Shown here: piece by piece, positions 1 to 45,889 of the stretch
Numbering within the stretch: position 1 is the first letter of the stretch
Layout of the letters: every line of letters begins with the position of its first letter
Assembly: GCA_035771165.1 (NCBI GenBank)
Contig: JAWNZC010000302.1
Span: 333,501-397,500, forward strand
Source: Paragorgia papillata
Taxonomy: Eukaryota > Cnidaria > Anthozoa > Scleralcyonacea > Coralliidae
Reading direction: 5' to 3'
Length of the DNA: 64,000 nucleotides
The notes under the pieces: generated by a model
What the model saw: the letters and a program-made list of their open reading frames with translations, nothing else
Told to the model about the DNA's origin: nothing
Database searches by the model: none
Position numbers and translations under genes: made by a program

Positions 1-650
1 GTGAGGTGAAGTGAAGTGAGGTGAGGTGAAGTGGAGTGAAGTGAAGTAGAGTGGAGTAGAGTGGAGTAGAGTGGAGTAGAGTAGAGAGTAGAGTAGAGTA
101 GAGTGGAGTAGAGTGGAGTAGAGTGGAGTAGAGTAGAGTGGAGTGGAGTGGAGTAGAGTGGGGTAGAGTGGGGTGGAGTGGGGTGGAGTGGAGTGGAGTA
201 GAGTAGAGTGGAGTGGGCGGAGTGGAGTGGAGTAGCGTAGAGTGGAGTGGATTAGAGTAGAGTAGAGTAGAGTAGAGTGAAGTGGAGTGGCGTGGAGTGA
301 AGTGAAGTGGAGTGAAGTGGAGTGAAGTGGAGTGAGGTGAAGTGAAGTGAGGTGAGGTGAAGTGAAGTGAGGTGAGGTGAAGTGGAGTGAAGTGAAGTAG
401 AGTGGAGTAGAGTGGAGTAGAGTAGAGTGGAGTGGAGTAGAGTAGAGTAGAGTGGATTAGAGTAGAGTAGAGTAGAGTAGAGTAGAGTAGAGTAGAGTAG
501 AGTAGAGTAGAGTGGAGTGGAGTGGAGTGGAGTGAAGTGGAGTGAAGTGGAGTGAAGTGGAGTGAAGTGGAGTGGAGTGAAGTGGAGTGAAGTGAAGAGA
601 GGTGAAGTGAAGTGAAGTAAGGTGAAGTAAGGTGAAGTGGAGTGAAGTGA
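1..650. repeat. GAGTG/GAGTA/GAAGTG pentameric microsatellite
   Basis: Degenerate pentamers (GTGGA, GTAGA, GTGAA) fill the left edge and run off the window. They form the intron before the terminal exon at 689. Long open frames across them on both strands are repeat artefacts. Confidence 0.95.
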
Positions 651-688
651 CGAGATAAGATTCATCATAAAATCTTTCATTTCGCTAG

Positions 689-996
689 GTTTTTCTGAAA
701 ACGTGTTATACGACTCGGGCAGTCAACAACCCCAGCTTTATGACGACAACAACTACGCATGCGTCGACAACACCCGTGCACCAGCCATACCTGAGAAACG
801 TCAGGCTGGAGGCGGGTCAGCGCCCGTAGTTGCAGGCCCACCGCCAGAGGACACCACCCCAACTCCTTTATACACCCTGCCTATTAAGAAATCCGACAGA
901 AAACGAGGGGCTCCGAAGACAGCCCGACAGCCGACGCTAAATTTAGACGAAGACGAATCAACAGTGAATCCAATTTACGAGTCGGGCGAAGCCTGA
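689..996 (+). CDS. Last coding exon of an unidentified gene; tyrosine-rich probable cytoplasmic tail with NPxY-like end
   Basis: An open frame follows a good splice acceptor (TTTCATTTCGCTAG just before 689). Its first complete codons are FSENVLYDSGSQ and it ends with a TGA at 994-996. It enters in phase 1 (one base of the first codon comes from the upstream exon), so this is a 3'-terminal exon whose partners lie left of the window. The roughly 102-residue stretch is hydrophilic and proline-rich, with several tyrosines in acidic or Asn-containing settings (VLYDSG, QLYDDNNYACVD) and a final NPIYESGEA. NPxY motifs are typical docking sites for PTB-domain or clathrin adaptors in receptor tails, so a membrane-receptor cytoplasmic tail is the likeliest reading; that is inference. 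No transmembrane segment or catalytic domain is visible. A possible ATTAAA poly(A) signal lies at 1047-1052. The gene converges on copine. Family not recognised. Confidence 0.6.
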
Positions 997-1194
997 GAGA
1001 AGAAAATACTGCCAGAACGGCAGAACTATTACAAAGAATGTTACTTATTAAAGATTTTAGAGGTTGTTAAGAAATATATTCACAGAAATTAAAAGATCTT
1101 GAAAGGAGTTTGCCTAAATTGTTTATATTACAAATAATATTTAGCATTTCACTAAACTAATTATTATAGGAAAATTCAAGTCATTTCAAGATTT

Positions 1195-2130
1195 CCCAAA
1201 TTTCTCGCCATACGCATGCACAATAAGACCACGAGATTTTCCGCCATACGCATGCTCAATAGGACTTTGAGATTTCCAGCCATACGCATGCTCAATAGGA
1301 CTTTGAGATTTCCCGCCATACGCACGCTCAATAGGACTTCCAGATATCCCGCCATACGCATGCTCAATAAGACCAAGAGGTTCCCCGCCGCACGCATGCG
1401 CAATAACTATTCTAGAGTTTCCAATTTCCCGCCATACGGATGCGCAAAGGGATTTCGAGATTTTCCAATTTCCCGCCATACGCATGCTCATTAGGATTTT
1501 GCAATTTATTAATTTCCCGCTATACGCATGCTCAATAAGATTAGGAGATTTCTTTAATTATCCGCCATACGCATGCTCATTAGGATTTCGAGATTTTTAA
1601 ATTTCCCGCCATACGCATGCTCAATAAGACTATGAGATTTTTTTAATTTCCCGCCATACGCATGCTCAATAAGATTACGAGATTTTTTTAATTTCTCGCC
1701 ATACGCATGCTCTATAAAATAACGAGATTTTTTTAATTTCCCGCCATACGCATGCTCATTAGGATTTCGCAATTTATTAATTTCCCGCCATACGCATGCT
1801 CAATAAGATTACGAGATTTTTTTAATTACCCGCCATACACATGCTCATTAGGATTTCGAGATTTTTCAATTTCCCGCCATACGCATGTTCAATAAGATTA
1901 CGAGATTTTTTTAATTTCTCGCCATACGCATGCTCAATAAGATAAAGGGATTTTTTAAATTTCCCGCCATACGCATGCTCAATAAGATAAAGGGATTTTT
2001 TTAATTTCCCGCCATACGCATGCTCAATAAGATAAAGGGATTTTTTTATTTTCCTGCCATACGCATGCTCACTAAGATTACGAGATCTTTTTAATTTCAC
2101 GCCATAAGTGTTTTCAGTAGGATTTTGAGA
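1195..2130. repeat. Minisatellite of about 45 bases, about 20 copies, each carrying CGCCATACGCATGCTCA
   Basis: The unit is TTTCCCGCCATACGCATGC, then TCAATAAGATTACGAGATTT and a short T run. Copies differ mainly in the spacer, while the CCATACGCATGC core is nearly invariant. It lies between the convergent 3' ends of the unidentified gene and copine. Some units read CGCATGCGCA, close to an NRF1-type palindrome. Confidence 0.93.
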
Positions 2131-2377
2131 TTTTGCAATCATTACATGTCATATTTTGTGCTCGTTCATTTAAGATTTGGAAAACCCAAAATGTCTTTTG
2201 GGAATATTCATTGTTCGGATTAAGACGATAAATGTTTTCTAGTTTATAATAATTGTAAAATATTGTATGTTGGAATGCGCCGTGTCATTGAATGTTAAGT
2301 GTTTGTCTACGTCTCCATTACTGTGTGATTCATTCTAGTTGATTCTATTGTATGGTTGCGTATTGTAGTAAATTTAT

Positions 2378-36631
<34,254 letters not shown>

Positions 36632-36779
36632 CTTTTAAAAAAAGCGTTTTCCAGGAGAAAAATGAATGATTTTGGAAATCAAAATGTGGAAGAGAAGGTT
36701 GAAGGTTGTTCATTTGTCCGCACTAAAACGGATCGCTCAAACGTCTTTCAATCACTTCCAGTCTTCCCGCGGCTTTAAT

Positions 36780-36892
36780 GATAGACGATGATGATGATTT
36801 AGTGATGGTGATGATGATGATGATGATGATTTAGTGATAGTGATGATGATGATGATGATTTAGTGATAGTGATGATGATGATTTAGTGATAG

Positions 36893-36923
<31 letters not shown>

Positions 36924-36974
36924 GATTTAGTGATAGTGATGATGATGATTTAGTGATAGTGATGATGATGATGG

Positions 36975-37009
<35 letters not shown>

Positions 37010-38800
37010 GTGATTTAGTGATAGTGATGATGATGATGATGGTGATTTAGTGATAGTGATGATGGTGATGATGGTGATTTAGTGATAGTGATGATGATGA
37101 TGATGATTTAGTGATAGTGATGATGGTGATGATGGTGATGATAATGATGATGATGATTTAGTGATAGTGATGATGATGATGGTGATTTAGTGATAGTGAT
37201 GATGATGATGATGGTGATTTAGTGATAGTGATGATGATGATGGTGGTGGTGGTGGAATTGATGATTTGGTGATTTGGTGATGGTGATGATGATTTGGTGA
37301 TGGTTGTGGTGAAGATATGGTGATGATGGTGGTGGGTGGTGATTATGATGGTGATGATGGTGATTTAGTGATAGTGATGATGGTGATGATGGTGATGATA
37401 ATGATGATGGTGATTTAGTGATAGTGATGATGATGATGGTGATTTAGTGATAATGATGATGGTGATTTAGTGATAGTGATGATGATGGTGGCGATTTAGT
37501 GATAATGATGGTGGTGATTTAGTGATAATGATGATGATGATGGTGATTTAGTGATAATGATGATGATGATGGTGATTTAGTGATAGTGATGATGATGATT
37601 TAGTGATAGTGATGATGATGGTGGTGATTTAGTGATAATGATGATGGTGATTTAGTGATAGTGATGATGATGATGGTGATTTAGTGATAATGATGATGGT
37701 GATTTAGTGATAGTGATGATGATGATCGATGATGATTTAGTGAGAGTGATGATGATGATTTAGTGATAGTGATGATGATGATGATGATTTAGTGAGAGTG
37801 ATGATGATGATTTAGTGATATAGTGATGATGATGATGGTGATTTAGTGAGAGTGATGATGATGATTTAGTGATAGCGATGGTGATAGATGGTGATTTAGT
37901 GAGAGTGATGATGATGATGACGGTGATTTAGTGATAGTGATAATGATAATGATGATTTAGTGATAGTGATGATGATGATGGTGATTTAGTGAGAGTGATG
38001 ATGATGATTTAGTGATAGCGATGGTGATGATGGTGATTTAGTGAGAGTGATGATGATGATGACGGTGATTTAGTGATAGTGAATAATGATAATGATGATT
38101 TAGTGATAGTGATGATGATGATGGTGATTTAGTGAGAGTGATGATGATGATTTAGTGATAGTGATGATGACGGTGATTTAGTGAGAGTGATGATTTAGTG
38201 ATAGCGATGATGATGGTGGTGATTTAGTGATAGTGATGATGATGATAGTGATTTAGTGATAGTGATGATGGTGATTTAGTGATAGTGATGATGATGATTT
38301 AGTGATAGTGATGATGATGATGGTGATTTAGTGATAGTGATGATGATGATGATGATGGTGATTTAGTGACAGTGATGATGATGATGGTGGTAGTGGTGGT
38401 AATGATGATTTGGTGATTTGGTGATGGTGATGATGATTTGGTGATGGTTGTGATGATGATATGGTGATGATGGTGGTGGGTGGTGATGATGATGGTGATG
38501 ATGGTAGTGGTGATGGTGGTGGTAATGATGATAATTATGATGGTGGTAGTGATGATGTTGGCGATGATGATGGTGATGATGGTGGTGGTTGGTGATGATA
38601 GTGGTGATGGTGATGGTAATGATGATAATTATGATGGCGGTAATGATGATGGTGACGATGGTGGTTGTGGTGATGATGGTGGTGATGGTGGTGGTGATGG
38701 TGGCGATGATAGTGGTGATGGTGATGGTAATGATGATGGTGGTAATGATGATGGTGGTGATGATGATGGACTGATGGTGATGGTTGGTGGTGGTGATGGT
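36780..38800. repeat. GATGATGATTTAGTGATAGTGATG minisatellite, 2 kb, upstream of copine
   Basis: GAT triplets interrupted regularly by TTTAGTGATAGTGATGATGA, grading into GGT/GAT triplets after 38390. It begins only 150 bases upstream of the copine start codon. No coding. Confidence 0.95.
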
Positions 38801-38810
38801 CACGATGGTA

Positions 38811-39190
38811 AAGTAGAGTAGAGTAGAGTAGGGTAGGGCAGGGTAGGGCGGGGCAGGGCAGGGCAGGGCAGGGCAGGGCAGGGCAGGGCAGAGCGGAGTG
38901 GAGTGGAGTGGAGTGGAGTAGAGTGGAGTAGAGTGGAGTGGAGTGGAGTGGAGTGGAGTGGAGTGGAGTGGAGTGGAGTGGAGTGGAGTGGAGTGGAGTG
39001 GAGTGGAGTGGAGTGGAGTGGAGTGGAGTGGAGTGGAGTGGAGTGGAGTGGAGTGGAGTGGAGTGGAGTGGAGTAGAGTAGAGTAGAGTAGAGTAGAGTA
39101 GAGTAGAGTAGAGTAGAGTAGAGTGGAATAGAATGGAATGAAATAAAATAGAATGAAATAAAATGGAGTGGAGTAGAATTGAATGGAGTG
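38811..39190. repeat. GAGTG/GGGCA pentameric microsatellite
   Basis: GAGTA, then GGGCA, then about 35 GAGTG units, then GAGTA and AAATG variants. Same sequence type as 1-650. Confidence 0.95.
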
Positions 39191-39404
39191 AAATGAAATT
39201 GCGTTGTATTGTGTTTTATTGCATTCCGTTGCGTTGTATTGCGCTGTGCTGCGTTGTGTAGCGTTGCCGACCGTATTGTGTAGCGTTTCGTTGCGTTCTT
39301 TTGCCTTGCATTGCATCTTTTGCGCCTCCTTCAATTCAACCACGTTCAAATTTGCAGCCATTTAAATCCCCATATCTTAATTACTAAAATGTCACAGTAA
39401 AATC

Positions 39405-39935
39405 GCTACTGGTCACATCGCAATCACGCCAACAACAAAATCCCGGCTCGAATCCCAAGTGCTGTGTAGGCAGTGTTTTAGATAGAGCAAAGTGAAAATA
39501 TGGTAAACTGCTGAGAATAGTTTTAATAACGACATACTGACGTTTTCAAGCAGAGTCCTTCATCAGAGTAAAAACTAGAGTGCTGTGTAGGCAGTGTTTT
39601 AGATAGAGCAAAGTGAAAAGATGCGGGTTAACTGTTGAGAATAGTTTTAATAACGAAATACTGACGTTTCAAGCAGAGCTCTTCATCAGAGTAAAAAGTA
39701 GAGTGCTGTGTAAGCAGTGTTTTAGATAGACCAAAGTGAAAAGATGGTAAACTGCTGAGAATAGTTTTAATAACGAAATACTGACGTTTCCTTCATCAGA
39801 GTAAATGAGGTCAAAGGGCTCCGCTTGAAATGTCAGTATTTCGTTATCAAAACTATTCTCAGCAGTTTTACTTTACCATCTTTTCACTTTTCTCTATCTA
39901 AAACACTGCCTACACAACACTCTAGTTTTTCAAAA
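39405..39935. repeat. Four copies of a roughly 120-bp unit with the ACGTC...CTTCATCAGAG motif
   Basis: Three units in one orientation (GAGTGCTGTGTAGGCAGTGT, then TTAGATAGAGCAAAGTGAAA, TTTTAATAACGACATACTGA and TCCTTCATCAGAGTAAAA) and a fourth inverted at 39815-39935. Read on the - strand the core is CTCTGATGAAGGACTCTGCT, then TGAAAACGTC. Confidence 0.85.
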
Positions 39936-40129
39936 TACTCCAAAACCTATAATCGCTCCATAAAAGCACTACATCTATACATGAAAATCAGATTTCCTAA
40001 GGATTTTGAGCAAAAAAGCTCAAGCTATGCCAAACCGCAGGGGTCTGTCTTTGTGATTATCTCTAAAAAGAGTCCAATTTCATCACCCGCTGTGTCAAAC
40101 ACAAAGCTGATTAAAAGGCTCTGACAAGA

Positions 40130-40640
40130 AAATCGTTAACATTCGCCGGAAGGAGAACAATTTTCATGTTTTTATGAGAGGTAAGATGTTATTCAACCGT
40201 CGCCAAATAGACAAATAAACTACTAAATTATATAAGACTAAATCGATTTGTCGTATAAACGGGCTCCAAATTGTACTGTATTCTACTTTATTACCGCTCT
40301 ATTGTGGTAGTTATGTTGTGTCGAATTTCCAAAGCGCTCGCTGTAAATATACGACCGCTTGTCTGTCAGCTATATTCCGTATATTGTTCAACACAAGGCG
40401 TATAATTCTATAATAACGAGTTGTGTTATATTTTATGATTTCAAACACGCTATTACTTTTAGCAAAATATCCCCTTATACCCCAGCGCGGTCAATACTAA
40501 CCGAAGCTGTATGTTATAACTCCGACACTCCGTATACAACACAGATTATATTAATGTACCAATATTTGATATAACACAGGTAATAATAATATTGTTAAGA
40601 GGTGGATATGCTAACTTCGATATGTGAATTAAGTGTAAAC
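40130..40640. other. Intergenic stretch with nothing recognised
   Basis: Unique-looking AT-rich sequence between the roughly 120-bp repeats and the tRNA-like array. No exon with copine or tropomodulin character, no long inverted repeat seen. A 5' exon of tropomodulin could hide here but cannot be supported. Confidence 0.4.
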
Positions 40641-40940
40641 ATTCCTCGAGCTTTTTCACTCTGACGACCAGTGAGACGTTCAAACCATATATTAAGCATT
40701 TGAGCTACAAGAACTCAGATGGGAGTGAAGGTTACATATGTGTACAACCTGTAACCTTCTGATGACCAGTGAGACACTCTAACCATTGAGCTACAAAAAC
40801 TCAGATGTTCAGTGAAGGTTACACATGTGTACCACCTGTAACCTTCTGATGACCAGTGAGACACTCTAACCATTGAGCTATACAAGAACTCAGATGGTGA
40901 GTGAAGGTTACATATGTGTACAACCTGTAACTTTCTGATC
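40640..40940 (-). repeat. Three tandem tRNA-like units, - strand
   Basis: Inverse of the unit at 48719-49020: CTGATGACCAGTGAGACACT, then CTAACCATTGAGCTACAA. Interrupted at 40942 by a hAT-like MITE, after which CTTCTGATGACCAGTG resumes (41372). Confidence 0.85.
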
Positions 40941-40941
40941 A

Positions 40942-41371
40942 GGCCCGGATTTAGCAATTTTGGGCCCACAGGCTAAGTGTGACGACACATTTCTAGGGGG
41001 TGCGGGGGCATGTCCCCCCGGAATTTTTTTGAATTTTGGGTCTCTGAAACAGCATTTTGAGGACACTTTTGAGCAAAATATAAAGGTCTGAAATCCCATT
41101 TTTTAACAGAGTTTCTCGTCATTTTTAAGAAATATTTCTATAAAGTAGAATAATTATTTATACATTATTAATAATACATTATCATTATTAATTATACAAG
41201 TAGAACAATTAATTATAGTTTATGGGCTAAAAATAAAATTCGGGGAAATAAAGTTTGGAGAAATTTTGAAATAGTGTCTAAATTTATTTTTTTTCGTCGC
41301 AAAACGTGGGCCGTCCAAATTGTGGGCCTACAGGCTATAGCCTGGTAAGCCTATTGGTAAATCCGGGCCTG
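40942..41371. mobile_element. hAT-like MITE with CAGGCCCGGATTTA ends
   Basis: CAGGCCCGGATTTAGCAATT, then TTGGGCCCACAGGC, at the left; GGCCTACAGGCTATAGCCTG, then GGTAAATCCGGGCCTG, at the right. Flanks TTTCTGAT and CTTCTGAT differ at one of 8 bases, as expected for an older hAT duplication. Inserted into the tRNA-like array. Confidence 0.82.
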
Positions 41372-41384
41372 CTTCTGATGACCA

Positions 41385-41840
41385 GTGCCGAAAGCTTCCG
41401 GTAGGCAGATAACCATATGGTGGTTATGTGCATACCGTTTTCTGGTGGGCAGATAACCATATGGTGGTTATGTGCATGCCGTTTTCTGGTAGGCAGATAA
41501 CCATATGGTGGTTATGTGCATACCGTTTTCTGGTGGGCAGATAACCATATGGTGGTTATGTGAATACCGTTTTCTGGTAGGCAGATAACCATATGGTGGT
41601 TATGTGAATACCGTTTTCTGGTGGGCAGATAACCATCTGGTGGTTATGTGCATGCCGTTTTCTGGTAGGCAGATAACCATATGGTGGTTATGTGCATACC
41701 GTTTTCTGGTAGGCAGATAACCATCTGGTGGTTAGGTGGATACCGTTTTCCGGTAGGCGGATAACCATCTCGTGGTTATGTGGAAACAGTTTTCCGGTAG
41801 GCAGATAACCATCTGGTGGTTATGTGCATGCCGTTTTCCA
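41385..41840. repeat. 45-bp minisatellite, about 10 copies, with ACCATATGGTGGTTAT
   Basis: The unit is GGTAGGCAGATAACCATATG, then GTGGTTATGTGCATACCGTT, then TTCT. The core AACCATATGGTGGTTA is an imperfect palindrome in each unit. Confidence 0.93.
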
Positions 41841-42112
41841 GTAAAGTATTGTGTTGTGAACTTCTATTTTTCAATAGAGTAAATTTAAAAATTAATAATC
41901 CTTAATCATGAATTACGTGGTCTTTGCAGACCATGATATGAAACCAAATACAATAAAAAATCGTAGCCCTGATCCGTACAACAAAAAAGGATTAAAAATC
42001 ATAAAATTTGACGACACATTACACGTACTTAATTTTTCTTCTTTCAGGGGCACTTAGTTTTTCTTTATTCACCAGCCTCTGATTTGAAACAAGGGTGTGT
42101 CGTACAACTGTC

Positions 42113-42567
42113 GCAGGCTTGGACTGAGCCCAATTTAGGGGTCTTGCCATTTCAGCTGTGAGGGGGCCCATATCTAGGGGGCAATTCGCGCGCCGTAAGC
42201 GCGAGAAGTGACTAGGAGGAGTGCGGGGGCGTGACCCCCCGGGAAATTTTGAAATCTAGAGTCTCTGAAATGGCATTTCCTGCGTTTTGAGGGAAGATTT
42301 TATAGAATTCTGGAGATTATAAAACATTAGAACGTCATATAAAACACACAATTTACACAAAATACAGCAGATTTCAGGACATGTTGCAAACTATTTTGAG
42401 TATTTTCCTTATCACTGTCACAAATGCGGTATTAAGTAATTGCTTCAATGCTTCCAATTTGATATATTATGAGTGTGTCTGGTCAGGGGCCCATTTTGAT
42501 GTCCCAGAATTGAAGGGGCCCATGTGCCATGGCACAATGGCACATAGGCCAGTCAGAGCCTGCACTG
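42113..42567. mobile_element. Second hAT-like element with CAGGCTTGGACTGAGCC ends
   Basis: The left CAGGCTTGGACTGAGCCCAA is inverted as GGCCAGTCAGAGCCTG at the right. Interior words GTGCGGGGGCGTGACCCCCC and TCTAGAGTCTCTGAAATGG are shared with the MITE at 40942. No transposase frame. Confidence 0.65.
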
Positions 42568-42609
42568 ACACAGTAACTCAACCACTAGACCAAAAGGTAC
42601 TTGCCTTAA

Positions 42610-43062
42610 AGGGCATATGACTCGAAAATTAAGTTTGTCTTATTGAAAAGAACATTTAAAATGATAAAATAACATCTTTTGCAATTTTTGGTTTCCTTGC
42701 TTCGTTTTTGAGATATTCCAGCTTGTTTGATATGCAAATGACACAACTTTCTACGTCACATGTGCATAATGAGTTATCAGAAAAGGTTACATATCTTTGC
42801 TATTATGAAAACATGGGCTTAACTCAAAGGAAGCATGTGCGTGTTTCTACCCACAACACCAAACATGTAAAATTCCAAGTGATTTCGTCTCACAATAGCA
42901 AAGATATGTAACCTTCTCTCTTGTGATATGCAAATGGCATATCAAACAAACTGGAATATCTCGAAAACGAAGCAAGGAAACCAAAAACTGCAAAAGATGT
43001 TATTTTATCATTTTAAATGTTCTTTTCAATAAGACAAACTTAATTTTCGAGTCATATGCCCT
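42610..43062. mobile_element. Foldback MITE flanked by TTAA (family T)
   Basis: TTAA (42606-42609) AGGGCATATGACTCGAAAAT ... CGAGTCATATGCCCT TTAA (43063-43066). Arms pair for about 190 bases (TTTGTCTTATTGAAAAGAAC). Confidence 0.93.
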
Positions 43063-43304
43063 TTAAATCTACTGATCAGCTTTTCTCCTATTTAAGTTAG
43101 CATGTAAAGTACAATTCAAATAATGCAAGTCTTCAATGAATGTAATAAGAAAGCAAAAATTCTATACTGACAAAGATAGAACCATTAAATTTTCCAACAA
43201 TAATCCCTAATTTTAAACCAATTTTTTACTGTTGAAAAAGATTAACAACAGGAAAATTTCATAGCCTAAAGACAGCAAAAAGCTTCACTTAACCTAGATT
43301 TTTA

Positions 43305-43430
43305 ACTTCGTTTCAAAAGAATTAAACTTCGTTTTAAAAGTATTAAACTTCGTTTCAAAAGTCATAAACTTCGCTTCAAAAGTCATAAACTTCGTTTCAA
43401 AAGTCATAAACTTCGTTTTAAAAGTAACAA
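43305..43430. repeat. 22-bp tandem repeat TAAACTTCGTTTCAAAAGTCA, part 1
   Basis: Six units; the array resumes in the same phase at 44277-44440 after an intervening roughly 0.85 kb element. Confidence 0.9.
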
Positions 43431-43447
43431 GACGCCTGGTGAGGCGT

Positions 43448-44273
43448 TCACTCGGGCTACTGCAAAATCACAGTGCTATATATAGTAGGTGAAGGTGTTT
43501 TACAATCATATACCGGTATACATGCGCAGGTTGTCACATGCAGTGCTAAGATCTAAAGTCTATTAAACACATCGGTCACAAACAAAAGTCAAAACACAAT
43601 CCAATTCTCCGATAGAAAACACAATTTGCAATAACAAAACACGATTGCCTGTATTTATGAACGTATTTCCACACATGTACACACGGTTCATATGTCGAGT
43701 CTCTTCAGGTATTAAATATCAACACAACTACAAATGGCGTATGCGATTGTAAGTGTATATAATATCAAGATACTTGCCAGCGACATTACTGACCAATAAC
43801 TATGTCTGTGAACACACAGAACACATCCAAGACGAGTGATCAGACATCAGGAAAGCAAAGAAAGAAAGTATTATTTCGACACATGTATACAGCGTTCAAT
43901 ATGTCAAGTCTCTTCGCCTTATTACACAGCTTCATGTTTACCTAGAAAGTGTCACCTGCAAGTTCACTTAATGAACGGCGTGTACGATTGTAAGCGTATA
44001 TAATAATATCAAGATACTTGCCAGCGACATTACTGCCCAATAACTATGTCTGTGAACACATCCGGGACGAGAAAGGGCACTCACAGAAAGAAGGCACATG
44101 CAGTTATGCACTGGTCACATGCATAGATATAGTCACATGCCTCAGTTTCGCAAAGCTTATTGGTCAATATCGCCAGCGGCCGCGCGGAGGACTAATAACG
44201 CGTCGCAAAAAAAAAAAAAATAATTAGAATCGCGAAACCTGGACTCGTCTACCTGCGCTAGCCCGAGTAATAA
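43448..44273. mobile_element. Element with ACTCGGGCTA ends splitting the 22-bp array
   Basis: CACTCGGGCTACTGC at the left mirrors GCGCTAGCCCGAGTAATA at the right. Inside, a 180-base segment (ATAATATCAAGATACTTGCC, then AGCGACATTACTGACCAATA) is present twice (43750-43830 and 43995-44070). Confidence 0.65.
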
Positions 44274-44276
44274 AAT

Positions 44277-44440
44277 TCGTTTCGTTTCAAGTTTCAAAAG
44301 TATTAAACTTCGTTTCAAAAGTCATAAACTTCGTTTCAAAAGTCATAAACTTCGTTTTAAAAGTATTAAACTTCGCTTTAAAAGTATTAAACTTCGTTTC
44401 AAGTTTCAAAAGTATTAAACTTCGTTTCAAAAGTATTAAG
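44277..44440. repeat. 22-bp tandem repeat, part 2
   Basis: Units TAAACTTCGTTTCAAAAGTA, as at 43305-43430. Confidence 0.9.
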
Positions 44441-44552
44441 ACACGAGTGGTTAAGACACTTTACCAGTATGCGACACACCCATCGTTCCAATCAGAAGCT
44501 GCTCAAAGAAAAAACATTGAGTTTTGACATTTTGGTAGTTGAGGGTGGTTAA

Positions 44553-45078
44553 AGGGTATTGGCAATAAAAATTAAGTTTGTCTCATTTGAAAGAACTCGT
44601 CAAATGGTATAAGAAGACCTTTTACAATTTTTCTCTATCTTTCTTGTGTTTTGAAATATTTCGACCAAAGACAGCGTGCTGTCCGCCATCTTGTTGTAAC
44701 ATCGGGTCTAATTAACTAGGAAATTGGTGACGTCACAAGCAGGGTAAACCTGATGAAACTACTCCGTGGGTGACGAAATTTCCACGGAAGGCCTTTCAAA
44801 TGTTGTGGGTCAATTTAAAATGGAAATAGCGCAACAAAATCGAGTTTCTATCTCTTAATGTCATAAGGTTGGCAAGATAAAAATTTCACTTTACCCTGCT
44901 TATGATGTCACACATGCATGCATATCGAAAATAATTCCAAGATGGCGGACAGCACGCTGTCTTTGGTCGAAATATTTACAAAACCAAAACAGATACGGAA
45001 AAATTGTAAAAGGTCTTCTTATACCATTTGACGAGTTCTTTCAAAAGAGACAAACTTAATTTTTATTGTCAATACCCT
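44553..45078. mobile_element. Foldback MITE flanked by TTAA (family T)
   Basis: TTAA (44549-44552) AGGGTATTGGCAATAAAAAT ... ATTTTTATTGTCAATACCCT TTAA (45079-45082). Arms include GAAATATTTCGACCAAAGAC, then AGCGTGCTGTCCGCCATCTT. Close relative of 58255-58737. Confidence 0.93.
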
Positions 45079-45145
45079 TTAAGTTTAAAAAACTTCCCCA
45101 AAAAAGGATTAAGTTGGAGAAAAGATTAGTAGCTTTCAAGTAAGG

Positions 45146-45215
45146 ACCTATTGGTCTAGTGGTTAAGTCACTGTGCCAGTACACGACACACCCTTGGTTC
45201 AAACCAGAGGCTGGT
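45146..45215 (+). repeat. tRNA-like sequence beside a family-T element
   Basis: GGACCTATTGGTCTAGTGGT, then TAAGTCACTGTGCCAGT, and TTGGTTCAAACCAGAGGC (A-box and B-box forms). A more decayed copy lies at 44447-44515. Probably tRNA-derived SINE heads; no complete cloverleaf. Confidence 0.55.
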
Positions 45216-45469
45216 CAAGAAAAAGAAAAGAAAAACGATTGGTCAAAAAAAAAGGTGCTACTTCGAAAAAGCATTTAATTTCAATAAGGAAAATTTTTCA
45301 AACATTTTGGTCAATATCAAATCCTAGCTCTTAAATGTTTTCTCAAGCGCAAATATTTTACCTTAGTTGATTTAGTTTTTGGTTTTATTCTGGCTAACGC
45401 CAGACGATTTTATTCACCTGTGGGAAAGCCCTCGGACAGGAATGAGTTATAAACTATCTAACTAAGTAA

Positions 45470-45605
45470 GGTTAGATATACTGCCGAAACAGAGAACGTA
45501 GGAGTCTAACGTTTCGAGCGAAGCCCCTTCGTCAGAGAGAAACAAGGGCCTTCGCTCGAAACGTTAGACTCATACGTTCTCTGTTTCGGCAGTATTTCCA
45601 ACTTT
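45470..45605. repeat. Head-to-head pair of the CGAAACGTTAGACTC element
   Basis: ACTGCCGAAACAGAGAACGT, then AGGAGTCTAACGTTTCGAGC, is followed by its inverse, giving a 130-base palindrome with CAGAGAGAAACAAGG at the centre. Same unit as 33240-33420. Confidence 0.85.
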
Positions 45606-45889
45606 ATACTATATTTTACCTTAGTTGATTTAGTTTTTGATGGCTTTCACTCGCTTCTTGATGACTTAAGCCCCACTGACTCCCCTGCCACAGAAGATAA
45701 CATTCCTTGTTATAATATTCACATCTAAATGATAAAGAAAATATTATCCCTTTGAGGCGTGGACCGCTCCCTGTGCTGAATAAAATCGTCTTAGAATAAA
45801 ATACTATAAAAGACTCGTCTTCAGGCTTCAAAGGGTTGCTATATTTTTCAGAGTGAACTATTAAAAACAACGTTTAGTTTTCAACCGCA

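Noticed and set aside
252..680. 142-codon Ser/Leu/His/Thr-repeat frame on the - strand
   Set aside because: It is the translation of a pentameric microsatellite; no non-repeat coding character.
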